Source of the DNA: Lineus longissimus
Taxonomy: Eukaryota > Nemertea > Pilidiophora > Heteronemertea > Lineidae
NCBI RefSeq assembly: GCF_910592395.1
Contig: NC_088318.1
Span: 8,248,349-8,312,348 of the forward strand
Direction: 5' to 3'
Length of the DNA: 64,000 nt
Both the position numbers and the translations under genes were made by a program. Below, piece after piece: positions 43,956 through 55,097 of the stretch (position 1 is the first letter of the stretch; each line of letters starts with the position of its first letter). Below the pieces are notes generated by a model. It was not told where the DNA came from. It made no database searches and was given only the letters and a program-made list of their open reading frames with translations.

Positions 43956-45219
43956 TTTGCAATGCCAGTTAAAACTCCAAACTCCCAAAATGGTGCATCA
44001 AAGGAAGTACATGACTTCCTGACCAAAAAAGTTATCTAAAGCCCTGATGCAGCTACTAAAGGTACATCATATATAATCCAATTTTTCTCTATTTTCTCTA
44101 TTTTTGGACAGTTATACAGTACGGGGCCGAAGTTGGCTCCAGAGAGGAAAGTAGGCACTTTCGTGGGTTCTGGAACACTTTTCAGGGCGCCATGAAATTC
44201 TTGTCCAAATTGTCAAGACCCTCGAATATCTTGAATACATAGTCTTTTTCATATAGATTCAGACATCATTTGAATTTCTTGGGAACTTTTTATAGGTTTG
44301 GAGATATGAAGCCTCAATTTCTGAAAAAACAGCCACCAGCCAATTTCGGTTTGTCCGAGAAAGTACCAAAGACAAACCATTTTGTACATTGTCAGCGTGG
44401 TTTTCATAATGAGAAAATGAAGGTTTTGCTTTGGTAATATGTTGGTCTGATATCTGGAAGATCAATCCCCTCCCATCTTTTGACTCTTCTTCCTAGTGGA
44501 GGACCCCTAGGAGAGTAAAAAAATTTGGGTAGACATTCCAGATCATGGGCAGAAGGGGATAAATTCAAGATGGCATCCAAGATGGCCTCCAATACATATA
44601 AATTGCCATAACTCACCACATATTCACCCTAGATAAATAATTTTGATGTCTATACCTAGGTTTAAGGGGTCAGCCTATCTATTAAAAACCAATAACTACA
44701 TCGAAAATGCAGGACATCATAGTGAAATCCAAGATGGCCACTGAAAATACCATGAGTAATAAATAGCTGTATATTGTCTCACAATCAAGCCAATGGGTTG
44801 ATTCCGGTGTTAAACCCTAGGTTTTAGGGGTCAGTCTATCCAATACCACCATTGATATGTCCAAGCAATTGATTATTTTCACCAAATTCAAGATGGCAGC
44901 CAAAATGCAGTAGTTATGCATTACAGCTAGCCATTTCGCGCAACATATTGTTGCTAGAAGGTCAATTTTGGGGTAAAACCCCAGTTTAAACCAAATTCTC
45001 ATGAAGGCTCCTCCCAAAATTCATGATTTTCTCATTTTTGGCCTCCTTGGACAATGAGTATGACTTTGACCTTTTAGGGGGCACTGCTGGCTTACCATTG
45101 GGGCTATGGGGCTAATTTTTTGGCGTTGTCCGTGAGATACCCATTCCAACAACTGTACCAAATTTCATCGAGGGTGGTCCAGGGTGGTCAACTGCGTAAT
45201 TTTCCCAAATATTGCCATT
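43956..45219. repeat. Region with imperfect ~156-bp repeats, otherwise unassigned
   Basis: cctaggttt-aaggggtcagcctatc at 44657 and cctaggttttaggggtcagtctatcc at 44813 mark two units with caagatggc motifs between them. This looks like the core of a further repeat-array element; its termini were not found. Confidence 0.4.
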
Positions 45220-45224
45220 CTCTA

Positions 45225-46928
45225 CAGTCAGGACCAACTCGAAAAAACGAGGTAGCAAGAACCACGGTTTTCCGAGGTTACAAGCGCAGAGCTGAATTAC
45301 AACAATTCACGTTTCTCAGCGAGCGCATGACAACAAAAATCGGAAAAAGTGCAATGCAGCGGGTGCAATAACTTAACTTCTATCGGTTTGCACTGAAAAA
45401 TACAATGTATCGTAATAGAGGTTTATGAAAAGGCATCAAATCCTAGTGAAATAACCGATTATTTGATCACCTTTGGCAATGGCTAGCTCTTTAGAAAGAA
45501 TTTTCCTCCACGACCCGGTAATTTTCCCAAGACATGTGTATATTCTTTTAGCGATTGGGACTATGTTCCATTGGTCGGCACCGGAGATTTCTTGTCGGCG
45601 TCTATAAGTAGATGTATACCTTCACGGAAAACCCGCATAAATCATCGAAAAAGCGAGGTTATGGGCAACCACGTTTTTGTAAGGTAGCAGATACCTCGTT
45701 TATTCGAGGTTCCGCACTCATAAATGCCCAATTCGACTCACCTCGATTTTCCGTGGTTCATTCAAATGTGATGACGACATCACTACGCCAGATTGCGCGG
45801 GCTTTTCGATTTTTGAATTTCGTACCGCGTTCGGTCCTGCGGGGCTAAGGTAAGTCGAACGGGAACCGGGGGAAAGCATTTAAAATTGAGCCACGGGATA
45901 GGGAATGGGAACCACCGCTAATCCGCTAATAAAGTACTACCGTCGCCAAACGGTCATCTCATACGGAAAATTTTCTGCATTATCGGTCAGCCTCTGCCAA
46001 TGTAATGCTTTATTTTTGAAAATAACAACGCGCTTGAACATTGCTGATGAATGCATAGTTCTCGACATGCTCGATGTGCTACGGCTGGGATCATATTTAA
46101 AATTCCCGCGGTTTATAATATTTAAAGATCTAACAAAGCACTCTCCACCACAAGTGTATCGGCTAATACACAGGCGCCGTCATTTGTTGTGTTTACCTCT
46201 GTTGTAGAGAATGCCGGTAGTAACCCGCGAATTGTCAGCGCACTTGGTTGACCACATCCATGACGTCGCTCAACAGCTACATTGGAACGTCAGTAATCAA
46301 GACGGCCAATGGCGTGCTAGTGGGCGGGGCTACATGTGGCGCGTCATGGCTATTTTTAGCGACCAGCGGTCCAAAAGCACATTGCAAGCACCTTCGGCAA
46401 CCTCCGCGTGTTCTCCTCGGGATTGTTCGGAAGTGGACGCGATGTATTGATAATCGGGCGATTTGTCATGTATGCACGTGTAACGTTCTGAGGCTTTTTT
46501 TATCGAATTCAAGATATTACATCGCAATAGAGTGGTTTATGGCTCTTGACTGAACCTTGAACTTATTCGGATTTTAGTGTTTTAAGTTAATGGCAGCTGC
46601 TGGACTTCAACTACGATTAAGCAGACGGACCGATGGTCTAAACCCGGGGTCAAATGCATCCACATCCCTGATTGGTTGGCTACCTTCGTGAATATTTTAC
46701 ATGGGATTATCTTCTGCTTGTAGTGATTATCGGATGTTTATCCTCGATTAATCGTGGTTGATGGTAAAACCTCGCAAAAGCGTGGTTTCAGCCTACCTCG
46801 CTTTTGCGTGGTTGCTACTGAACCTCGATTTACCTGGGTACATAAAATACCTCGCTTATTCAAGGTATCTGGAACCTAGGAAAACCGTGGTTCCTTGCTA
46901 CCTCGTTTTTTCGAGTTGGTCCTGACTG
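45225..46928. mobile_element. TIR element with 5-bp duplication and CCTCG hairpin arrays
   Basis: The ends CAGTCAGGACCAACTCGAAA are inverted repeats for more than 50 bp. CTCTA flanks both sides (45220-45224, 46929-46933). Both subterminal regions hold many imperfect hairpins built from acctcg...cgtggt (for example acctcgcttttgcgtggt near 46796). No transposase was recognised in the middle. The superfamily is not assigned; CAGT termini occur in hAT and pogo, but a 5-bp duplication fits neither well. Confidence 0.8.
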
Positions 46929-46933
46929 CTCTA

Positions 46934-47529
46934 AGTCAGTCACTCTTAACGAGTTATAAAATGGCTACACGAATGAGTGTCATTAGATACTACTTACTCT
47001 TAAGTTTAAGTTATCCCAGATTGGTGGTCCACCGGAGGCCGTTTGGCAGATGAATCAGAAGTCCATCGGTGGAATCCACCGGCACCCCAATTGAGGATTT
47101 GGTCCGCCCCCTCTGGTGGGCCACTAGTGGCTGATCAGCGCCAGCGCCACCGTTGGACCAACAGTGGCCCACTAGTTGCAATAAGTGTCATTATAGCTCT
47201 GAAAGGTGATGAGTTTAAATTTTTTGACTGATTTTAAACTATAATGATAAATACATAAGGCCTCTCTTGAGGTAAAGCCCTTGGTTAGTACTGCGTGGCG
47301 CAAAGTGATCAACCAATGAAAATAATCCTTGCATCAAATACATGTACATAATTTATGTACCATCTCCAGCCCTCGTGAAAGGGGCAATCATGTTTCCTTC
47401 TGTGACTTGTGTGAGCGATGCAAGTGTTTACAGCTAGTTGTTAGGCCATGTATACACTCAAGTACCAAAGCTGTGTTCAATTGTCCCTTGATTGATGCAA
47501 GATATGTTCGCATAGTACTCGGAATTAGG
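46934..47529. other. No recognised gene
   Basis: Contains ccaccgg/ccggtgg-type dyads around 47026-47190. Nothing else is supportable. Confidence 0.35.
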
Positions 47530-47625
47530 TCATTTTTGGCTCACCATAGGGGAGTATAACAGCGCAGTGTTGGTCGACCGTCTTCGTCCTCTGCATCCTC
47601 AGTGTCACCTCGTTCCTCTCAATGT
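47530..47625 (-). mobile_element. Family-1b 3' end fragment
   Basis: On the minus strand the sequence ends CTCCCCTATGGTGAGCC plus AAAAATG, preceded by a tract with gaggacgaagacgg. This is the 3' terminus only; the rest is missing. Confidence 0.6.
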
Positions 47626-47958
47626 TTGACAAGAAGTATTGGGATGAAAATCAAGCAATGTCAAACAATGAAAGGAGTTGCGAAATCCAAGTATTGAGGC
47701 GGGAGGAGGGGCAGAAATTTTTAATTCCCGTATTGAGGTAGTGAGGGGACAACACTCTTCTCATCCAAGTTTCGCTTTTCATCAGGGGTTGTATACCAGT
47801 CTCCCATCTCCTCTTGGCCGTGCCTCTGGTACATCATTAACGGTTATCCTGGCTTCCATTCAAAACACTATTACCCATTTCCAACAATATCATCGGATTA
47901 CAGTTTACAAATCGTACAAACGTTCACCCAAAGATCCCTTTTCTTATCACACCGATTG

Positions 47959-48740
47959 CTATTGTACAATATTGACCAAACCATCATCTGACAACATGTG
48001 ATATTTACTTTCTATCTGATCCGACTGTGGCGTTGATTTGGCTAACCGCTCTGCAACTACTGCTGAATCCTGCAGACTCCTAACTCTACTATAATAACGC
48101 GAAGATTCAGGGGTGTACCATCCAAGATGGTCCATCATCTGGTGTTCATTGTCCACTGCTCCAGACATTCCCATAAAAATTGCACATCCAGCCCTTAAGC
48201 TGTGTGGGGTTTCACCATTATATATACCTAGTATCACCAAATACTCTTTCAATCTAGCGTACATAGTGCAATACGTAACTGGTTGATCCAGTACTACCCC
48301 ACCCTCATTGACTATCCGAAATAGGTACCCATTCGGCAAATTAACACCCCAGTCCTTACATGCCATTATATATCTATCCAGCGCTCGTACCGGACATACT
48401 ACTTGTTCATCACACTTCTTAAGAACGAAAGAGTTTGGCTTAGTACTACCAGTACCCCTTACAGTTTTGGTAAATGTATGGCAGAGGCTAATGCCTGAAT
48501 CATCTGACAATCGCTTTATCTCTTGTGTAGGGATAGTACATAAATCTGATGCCCTATCGCCAGCAAAATATTGAATTTTCAGAAAAGCCTGATCCCTGAA
48601 GAGCACAAATCTCTGTTTCGGAGAAATATCTGTTCTAGTTAATTGATTATCAATATAAACTGCTATTTTCCTAATCTTTCGAAGGAATATTGGTTTTGCT
48701 TGTTTTGGCAAAATGTGAGCTTTAGCCAAGTGCCAAGTGA
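47959..48740 (-). CDS. Tyrosine recombinase (Crypton/DIRS-type), N-terminally truncated
   Basis: A 256-codon frame on the minus strand. The start AKAHILPKQAKPIFLRK continues the core-binding domain. The catalytic domain has FLKIQYFAGDRASDL (first Arg), GETPHSLRAGCAIFMGMSG (H..R box), MMDHLGW (His) and SSRYYSR (Tyr). All members of the R...HxxR...H...Y set are present, so the catalytic core looks intact. Proteins with GDRxxDL and HSLRAG are common in marine invertebrate genomes in Crypton-like or DIRS-like elements. Upstream (48741-48830) the frame breaks, and KRSLGTW-like residues appear in another frame. Such enzymes integrate circular DNA by strand exchange through a phosphotyrosine. No RT was found next to it, which favours Crypton over DIRS, but the flanks are degraded. 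Confidence 0.8.
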
Positions 48741-49164
48741 GCGCTTTGCTGCCGCTCCTTGGGCCTCTTCACAAAGTCTTCAAATTTTCCATGGATACAT
48801 TCTTAATTCACGCTTAGTATCACCAGTTGTGACTATGAATGCTGTGTGACCATGTTGTTGCATTTCGTTTGGAGAAAAAAGAAATTTTTCATGTCTTTTC
48901 TGGCATTGACTTTTTTACTTCTTCTGGACACACATTGGAGGACTGGCCATTTGAATCTCATGTACAGTGGATGTATAGGGAACAAAGGTATTGTACACAG
49001 TATGTACACCAAGGCTGTCCTTTTTGATCTCAGATCAAGTGCAAGGAATCAGTTTCACCTAATCTTGTGGTTACTTTAAAAGAACTTGGTATACATAGAC
49101 GGTGTTTAACCAGACGTGAAAAAAGGGCTGGCAAACATATCTCTATGGGCCAGGCATTCATGAA

Positions 49165-50330
49165 ATTCAGTCTCTGGAACGCGCATTCAATTCGTTGAAA
49201 AACGACAGCCCTGTCTGAATCAGTCCTCAGAAACAGAACTGATTTTGTGGTTTTGACTGAAACTTGGTTGAAAGGTGACAATTCAGATAACATTACCATA
49301 TCCAGTGTTACAAATCAGCTGATCGGATACAACTTTGTGCATCAACCCCGTTTGTCAAAAACTGGTGGTGGAGTTGGGATTTTTCTCAAAGGTGGCCTGA
49401 GTTTTAAACGAAATAAACTCCCTCCTGCTAGATATTTTGAAGGTTAATTGGACATCTCTGTGCCTTCAGGTTTGGACTTGTTCCGGGTTATCGCTGGCTA
49501 TAGGCCTGACCCTTACCCATGATTGGTGCAGGAGTTCACTCAGGAGTTTGCCTCACTTCTGGAACGTGTCACGCCAGAAACCGAGCATATCATGATAATG
49601 GGGGATTTCAATGTTCACATGGACAAAGAGTCTGATACTTATGTCCGCAATTTCAATGAACTGCTGGATTCCCTGGGCTTGATTCAGGATGTGCGGGAAC
49701 TGACGCACATAAAAGGGCATTGGCTCGACCTCGTTATCACTCAGAAGGACGCTGCTTTCGTCAGAGACCTCATCACGGACCCCTCATTGTGGACCCCGCC
49801 AGACCACTTTGCCCTGCATGGTGGACTTCAGATGGCAAAACCACCCCAGCTGAAAAAGTCGTCTACTTTCAGGCGGATCAAGGACATCGACATCGAAGCC
49901 TTCTGCAGAGACATTGAACAATCAAGTTTGGTCTTGAATCCTTCGCATGATCTTGATGCACTTGTGGACCAGTATAACAACGATCTCCGGGATACTCTTG
50001 ATAAACATGCGCCTGTGATCACTAGATCGGTTATTGTGAGGCCAAAGGCACCATGGTTCTGTGCAGAGATTCGTGAAGCCCTTTCAGACAGGCGAAAGCT
50101 GGAGCGCAAGTGGCAAAAGGAGCGCACGGACAGTCGACAGCTTTTCGTGCGAGGGGTCAAATTGTGACTGATCTCATTGACAATGCCAAGTTACAGTACC
50201 ATAAGTCGAGGATTGAATCTAGCAACTGTAAAGACCTATTTTCCGCAGTAAATGAGCTCCTGGGTAAGAGGACAACATCTCCCTTACCGGACCACGATGA
50301 CCCAAAGGAGTTGGCTGAGAATTTCTGTAC
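49165..50330 (+). pseudogene. LINE ORF2 apurinic-type endonuclease domain
   Basis: It begins KFSLWNAHSIR, then DFVVLTETWLKGDN and TGGGVGIFLKGG. After a frameshift near 49445 the catalytic core follows: HIMIMGDFNVHMDKES, LTHIKGHWLDLVIT and PPDHFALHGGL. MGDFN, the THxxG..LDLVIT block and DHF are the standard endonuclease motifs of CR1-type LINEs. The linker to RT (APWFCAEIREAL, RRKLERKWQK) is partly in another frame and reads up to ELAENFCTF at 50335. The enzyme would nick target DNA to prime reverse transcription. Stops (TGA near 49195) show decay. Confidence 0.85.
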
Positions 50331-51446
50331 TTTTTAGCTCACCTCTTAGCAGAGGTGAGCTTATCCCATACCGTGGCGTCCGTCGTCCGTCGTCGTCGTC
50401 GTCGTCCGTCGTCCGTTAGCAGGGCACGTTTCGTAACTGTTAGAGCTATTGAGTTGAAACTTGGTACACATGTACCCTTATGTAATGACACCTTGGAGAC
50501 CAAGTTTCGGTCCGATTCGTTTCATGGTTTGGCCACCAGGGGGCCAAACGTTAAAAGTGAAAATATGCAATATCTCCCTTAATAGTAGTCGGGAAATTTT
50601 GAAAAAAATATGGTAGGTACTTCTAGCAAAGGTGCATCATATATCCTCCGGGTTTTCGATTTGACCTCCTTTTCAAGGTCACAGAGGTCAAATGGTGTAA
50701 ATTGGCCGTTAGGATGTAACAATGGCACGTTTCTAAACTGCAATGGCTATTGATACCAAATTTGGTACACATTTACCCCTTAGTCAGGTGATCTTAGGGA
50801 CCGAAGTTTGGTCCAATATGATTCACCACTTGACCACCAGGGGGCAAAATCCAAAAACCTTAAAAATGTGATTATTCCTTAACTTCTTGCCCGATTGCCA
50901 CCAATTTGATATCATGGGTACATCTAACCACCATACAGTATATGTCACACAAGTTTTTAATTTGACCTTCTTGTCAAGGTCACAGAGGTCAAATGGCGTA
51001 AATTCGCCGTCAGGCCCTAACTATGGCACGTTTCTTAACTGCAATGACTATTGATCACAAATTAAGTACACATGTACCCCTTGGTCAGGTGATCTCAGGT
51101 ACCGAAGTTTGGTGCGATCTGATTTGCCGTTTGGCCTCCAGGGAGGGGGCCAAATCCTAAATTCTTCAAAATGCCATTATTCCTAGTAATGACTTGCCCG
51201 ATTGGCACCAATTTTATATCATAGGTACATCTAATTCTAACAACCATTCAATGTGTCACCCGGGTCTTCTTTGATTTGACCTACTTTTCAAGGTCACAGA
51301 GGTCGAATGTATTGTAAATTGGCCATTTTGGGGAAATTGTAATTGCTTGGACCTACATCAAACCTAACACTACATGACACAATACCATGCTCTTTATCCA
51401 TCTTTCCTCCACATGAGGTGAGCACAATGGCCCTGGCCATTTCATT
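50331..51446 (-). mobile_element. Family-1 repeat-array element, copy C2
   Basis: Reverse complement of C1 (21877-23013), with few differences and a shorter (GAC)n tract. It interrupts the LINE exactly between ENFCTF and SEISKIREKL. The LINE target there is a run of T/A; the element's A-run abuts it, and no unambiguous target duplication is seen. Confidence 0.88.
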
Positions 51447-53203
51447 TCACAAGTGAGATCAGTAAGATTCGGGAAAAACTCGTTTTGAGCAATGCTGTGT
51501 CGACACCAATTTCAGAGGACTCTGTTGAATGCTGTGTTCCAGGCCAGGCCAGTTTCACCCATGCAACTGAGGATGAAATAAGGAAGCTGGTGTTGTCAAT
51601 ACCGGCCAAGAGTTGCACTCTGGATCCGATCTCGACTGTCCTACTGAAAAAATGTGTCACTCCCCTTGTGCCAGTGCTCACATCTATAGTTAACAAATCA
51701 ATGCAGCAAGGGCATGTACCTAAAGACCTCAAAATTGCCTTAGTGAAGCCTTTGTTGAAAAAGCCAACCTTGGACTGTGATGAACTTGCAAACTATAGGC
51801 CAGTTTCAAACCTGACCTATTTATCCAAGCTAAACGAAAGGGTTGTAGCTGTTCGTCTACGAGAGCATATGACAGTGAACGAGTTGTATGACCCGAATCA
51901 GTCAGCCTATCGAAAAGGCCACAGCACCGAGACTGCACTTCTTAAAGTTACCAATGACATACTCACATCCTTGGATGTAGGACATGAGGGTCTCTTGGTG
52001 TTACTCGATCTTTCTGCGGCCTTTGACATGGTTGACCACACCATTCTGCTTGGCAGACTCCAGGAGAGGATAGGACTCTCGGACACTGCCCAGCACTGGT
52101 TCAGTTCATATCTCGAGGACAGACAACTTTCTGTATGTAAACAGGGTTTTACGTCAGCTGATGTGTCACTGGAGTATGGAGTGCCGCAAGGGTCTGTGTT
52201 GGGCCCAGTACTTTTCACGATATATATATGTGTGTTTATTCGTCGAGAAATAGTTCTGACACATGTGGTGCATTTACAGATTTGTGCTGGGTGCTAGGTG
52301 CTTGTTTACAACGATCTATTTACATATCCGTGAAAAATCAAGGTTCAAAGAATTTAACTAGTGCACAGAAAATCAATCATTTCTGTTAATTCCCTATGAT
52401 TAAACGCCGCATCCCCTACGTCTCGCATGACCATCAATTCGCTAATCTGTTCCGCTAACCTATTTTGCCCGTTCTTATCATTCACTATATAAAAAACCCT
52501 CAACATATCTCCCCAGCTGTCCACATTGTTCCTATCTAACCCATATTTTGCATACAACATGTTGACACTTCTCCCCAGTGAAGATTCACTCCCCTGACAC
52601 ACAAGTTTAAAACACAAGCTGACAAATACATATACAATTCCATTGGGAGACGTCATGAATAGAGCATGCATTCCATATCAATTGTACACTGATGATAATC
52701 AGTTGTTGACTTCTGCTCGATGTGGTGACAACGCCCAGTGTAGCGCCATGGTTGCCTCCATGGAGGGTGGAATAGGCCATATCCAGTCTTGGCTGCCAAC
52801 AAATTGGCTCTGTCTTAATGCCCCAAAAACAGACATGGTAAATTTTGTGTCAACACGTCGACAGGGATCCTTTCCCAGTATCAGTATCAGCGGAGTTCAG
52901 ATTCCAAGATCTGAATGCGTTAATGACCTGGGAGTGTGGCTCGATGAGGGAATGACTATGCAGACTCAAGTGAAAATGGCATGCAAAGCTGCCTTTGCCA
53001 GCCTTCACAAAATTGGGAGGATAAGGAAATACCTAGATCGTCACTCAGTAGTAAGGCTTGTGCACGCATTGGTTGTCTCCCGACTAGACACTAGCAATGC
53101 CATACTCTATGGTCTACCGGATAAGACCCTGGCTCCTCTGCAACGTGTGCTAAGTTCCGCTGCTAGGCTTGTTTGTCGCCGCAGGAAATTTGACAGCATC
53201 ACC
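51447..53203 (+). pseudogene. LINE ORF2 reverse transcriptase
   Basis: RT blocks in order: KSCTLDPISTVLLKKC, LKIALVKPLLKKP, NYRPVSNLTYLSKLNERVV, QSAYRKGHSTETALLK, LVLLDLSAAFDMVDH, YGVPQGSVLGPVLF. The frame is then cut by a retro-insertion (52221-52630). It continues PLGDVMNRACIPYQL with YTDDNQLL as the catalytic box (usually YADD), WLCLNAPKTDMVNF, VNDLGVWLDEGM and LHKIGRIRKYL. The hAT-like insert starts at 53204 after FDSI. Confidence 0.9.
52221..52630 (-). mobile_element. Reverse-strand retro-insertion carrying an unidentified coding 3' end
   Basis: On the minus strand an open frame reads GSESSLGRSVNMLYAKYG, NVDSWGDMLRVFYIVND, LAEQISELMVMRD and ends FLCTS at a stop near 52356. A short 3' UTR ends AATAAACACACATATATA at the left border. 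The target in the LINE is ATATA. This is the hallmark of a 5'-truncated cDNA insertion. The protein is unknown to me. The TA-rich tail resembles that of the LINE fragment at 26339. Confidence 0.6.
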
Positions 53204-54580
53204 CAGTGTTCTCGCCAGGCCATTTAAACGGGGCGCTGGCGCCCCGTTTAAATTTGAGCAGTGAAAATGCGCCCCGTCAAAAAATTAGCCCGCCCTGTTA
53301 AATTTGGAGCCGCCCTCTTTAAATTCACCTCCGCCATGCTTAAATCCAAGCCAATAGTTACACAAACACAGCCGTAAATATCGCATATAAACATTCCGCC
53401 GTCACTCAACGATCATTATCCCACCGCAACCCGACTGCCAGCCATCTCAATTACCCAATACAACAGTAGGGCCTACTACAATTACTATCCACGTGCTCCG
53501 GCAGACGACGGTCGGCCAATAACAATCACCCGTAGCCTTGGCAACGAGGTCAAGGGAGTGGACAAAAGCGCACCTGTATGATCGGCTAGCGGCAGAGCGG
53601 GGGCGGTTGTTTTTAATTATGTCAAAAGAGTGCTTGCAGTTGTGCCGCAGGTGGATGATAATAGCTGTCGGCGTAAAATCAGCAGTCTCTTTCAATTGAT
53701 ATACAGGGTACAACGGGATCAAACGAGAAGATATGTGAATTTTATTTGGCTTGGCCGGTGAAAAATCCGGCAAGGCAGCTAAGGATGGCAACTTGGCGGG
53801 CGAGTCACTGGAAATTTTCGGCCTACGATCTACGCTAATAAAGTTAACATTGTACATGTATAGAATCGTCGATCATCATCATGTCATCAGGAAGTAGCAC
53901 AGGGCTTGCGCAGTTGGTTACTGCTCATCCGCGGGCTGCGGGATGCACAGTTGGCTACTGCGCATCTATATTTGGCGCCGATATCTGGTTACAAAATACC
54001 ATGTGCTTTGACGATGTCAGGGTCCGGGAGCAAGCGGGGAGGGCAAGGGGATCAAAGACTTTTTTTGGAACCAGTGAATTTTTTATTCGTACAACTTCAC
54101 TTTTTTATCGTATAAACTGTCTTCAGGTGGTTATTTTATGTTGAGTGCCCGTACAAACACAACCTGACTTTTTATCTCTCCGTATAATATAGTGTACCCG
54201 ACCGTACAGCGGTGCACGAACATCGGAAAACGTACAAAATACAGTTGAAACGTACAAGTAAACAGCCCTGCGTATGTAACGGTTTGAATTCTAGTATTTA
54301 CGTGGATACCCCGCCATGCGTTCCTCCCGCCGACCGACGTGACGCCGCAAATTGCCGTGAAGCAAAATGTTTTGCCTACGATACTAACGCTGCAATGTCG
54401 TTTTATATCATCAGAATTAGGCCTGAAATTGCACCTCAGAGCATCTAGGTTTCAAAATTTTTCCAGGGGAGGGCCCCCGGACCCCCCCCCCCCCCCGCCA
54501 AAAATGCGTCTGCGGCGCATATAGGAGCTGGCCTCTGGCCAGCTGCGCCCCGTTTGATTGAAATCCTGGCGAGAACACTG
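53204..54580. mobile_element. Non-autonomous hAT-like element with 6-bp duplication
   Basis: The ends CAGTGTTCTCGCCAGG and CCTGGCGAGAACACTG are perfect inverted repeats. ATCACC flanks both sides (53198-53203, 54581-54586). Taking it out restores the LINE reading FDSITPLLRELHWLP, which proves the borders. CAGTG ends are typical of hAT, though hAT usually makes 8-bp duplications. Inside are cggggcgc words near both ends, a poly-C run at 54482-54496 and no recognisable transposase. Confidence 0.85.
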
Positions 54581-54745
54581 ATCACCCCACTGCTCCGCGA
54601 GCTCCATTGGCTTCCGGTCAAGGCAAGAGTCATTTACAAAATTCTAACTCTTGTGCACAAGACAGTAGTGAGCAGTGGGGGTCCGATGTACCTGTCAGAT
54701 TTGCTGGTTGCGGTTGTACGAGGTCCATCACATTCAAGGCGCTGA
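54581..54745 (+). pseudogene. LINE ORF2 C-terminal piece
   Basis: Reads ITPLLRELHWLPVKARVIYK, then ILTLVHKTVVSSGGPMYLSD, the conserved segment after RT in CR1-type elements, and ends at a stop at 54743-54745. Similarity is lost beyond this point. Confidence 0.85.
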
Positions 54746-54783
54746 AAATCAGAAGTACATACCGTCAAATTCTGCCCCATCGA

Positions 54784-55083
54784 CTATCCCTCCTCATTTG
54801 CCAGGATTATGGCATGATGTAACAGCTTCCTCGCATTCACTACATCGACCTCCACCTCAGCCAATTCCAACATTTCTGCGATATTATCCCCTGTCAACTT
54901 TTCGTAACTTTCTCGTAATTCATCCATGCCTGCATCTTCGGTCGGCTTTTCCATCGTTATTCTGGCGTACTTGGACGGCGATCCATCAGCCCGCTTGAAT
55001 ATCTTCAGCAGCTTGAGCTGATTCACTCTCATCAATGAGTGTCTCTTTCGCAACACCGCGACCATCGGCAAAACCATCTGCAA
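54784..55083 (-). CDS. Unidentified ORF or exon
   Basis: On the minus strand ctctgttgcag precedes an open frame starting at 55074 (MVLPMVAVLRKRHS) and ending at a TAG near 54784. The body is charged and helical (YARITMEKPTEDAGMDELRE, then NIAEMLELAEVEVDVVNARK). It might be a terminal exon or part of a transposon gene. No family is recognised. It lies between the LINE end and element B2. Confidence 0.3.
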   Translation of the reverse strand: MQMVLPMVAVLRKRHSLMRVNQLKLLKIFKRADGSPSKYARITMEKPTEDAGMDELRESYEKLTGDNIAEMLELAEVEVDVVNARKLLHHAIILANEEG

Positions 55084-55097
55084 CAGAGATCACCTTA

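Larger units (their letters stand above)
49165..54780 (+). mobile_element. CR1-like LINE, split by three insertions
   Basis: Endonuclease and RT pieces lie in order on the plus strand: 49165-50330, 51447-52220, 52631-53203 and 54581-54745. The insertions are C2 (50331-51446), a reverse-strand retro-insertion (52221-52630) and a hAT-like element (53204-54580). Across C2 and the hAT-like element the protein continues directly; the third junction is one base out of frame. The 3' UTR and tail were not recognised; sequence similarity fades after 54745. Confidence 0.88.

Noticed and set aside
43622-43972. 116-codon frame inside the pogo-like element as a transposase
   Set aside because: No helix-turn-helix or DDE motif, and it runs across the element end.
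48308-48574. Plus-strand frame of 88 codons
   Set aside because: Antisense shadow of the tyrosine recombinase.
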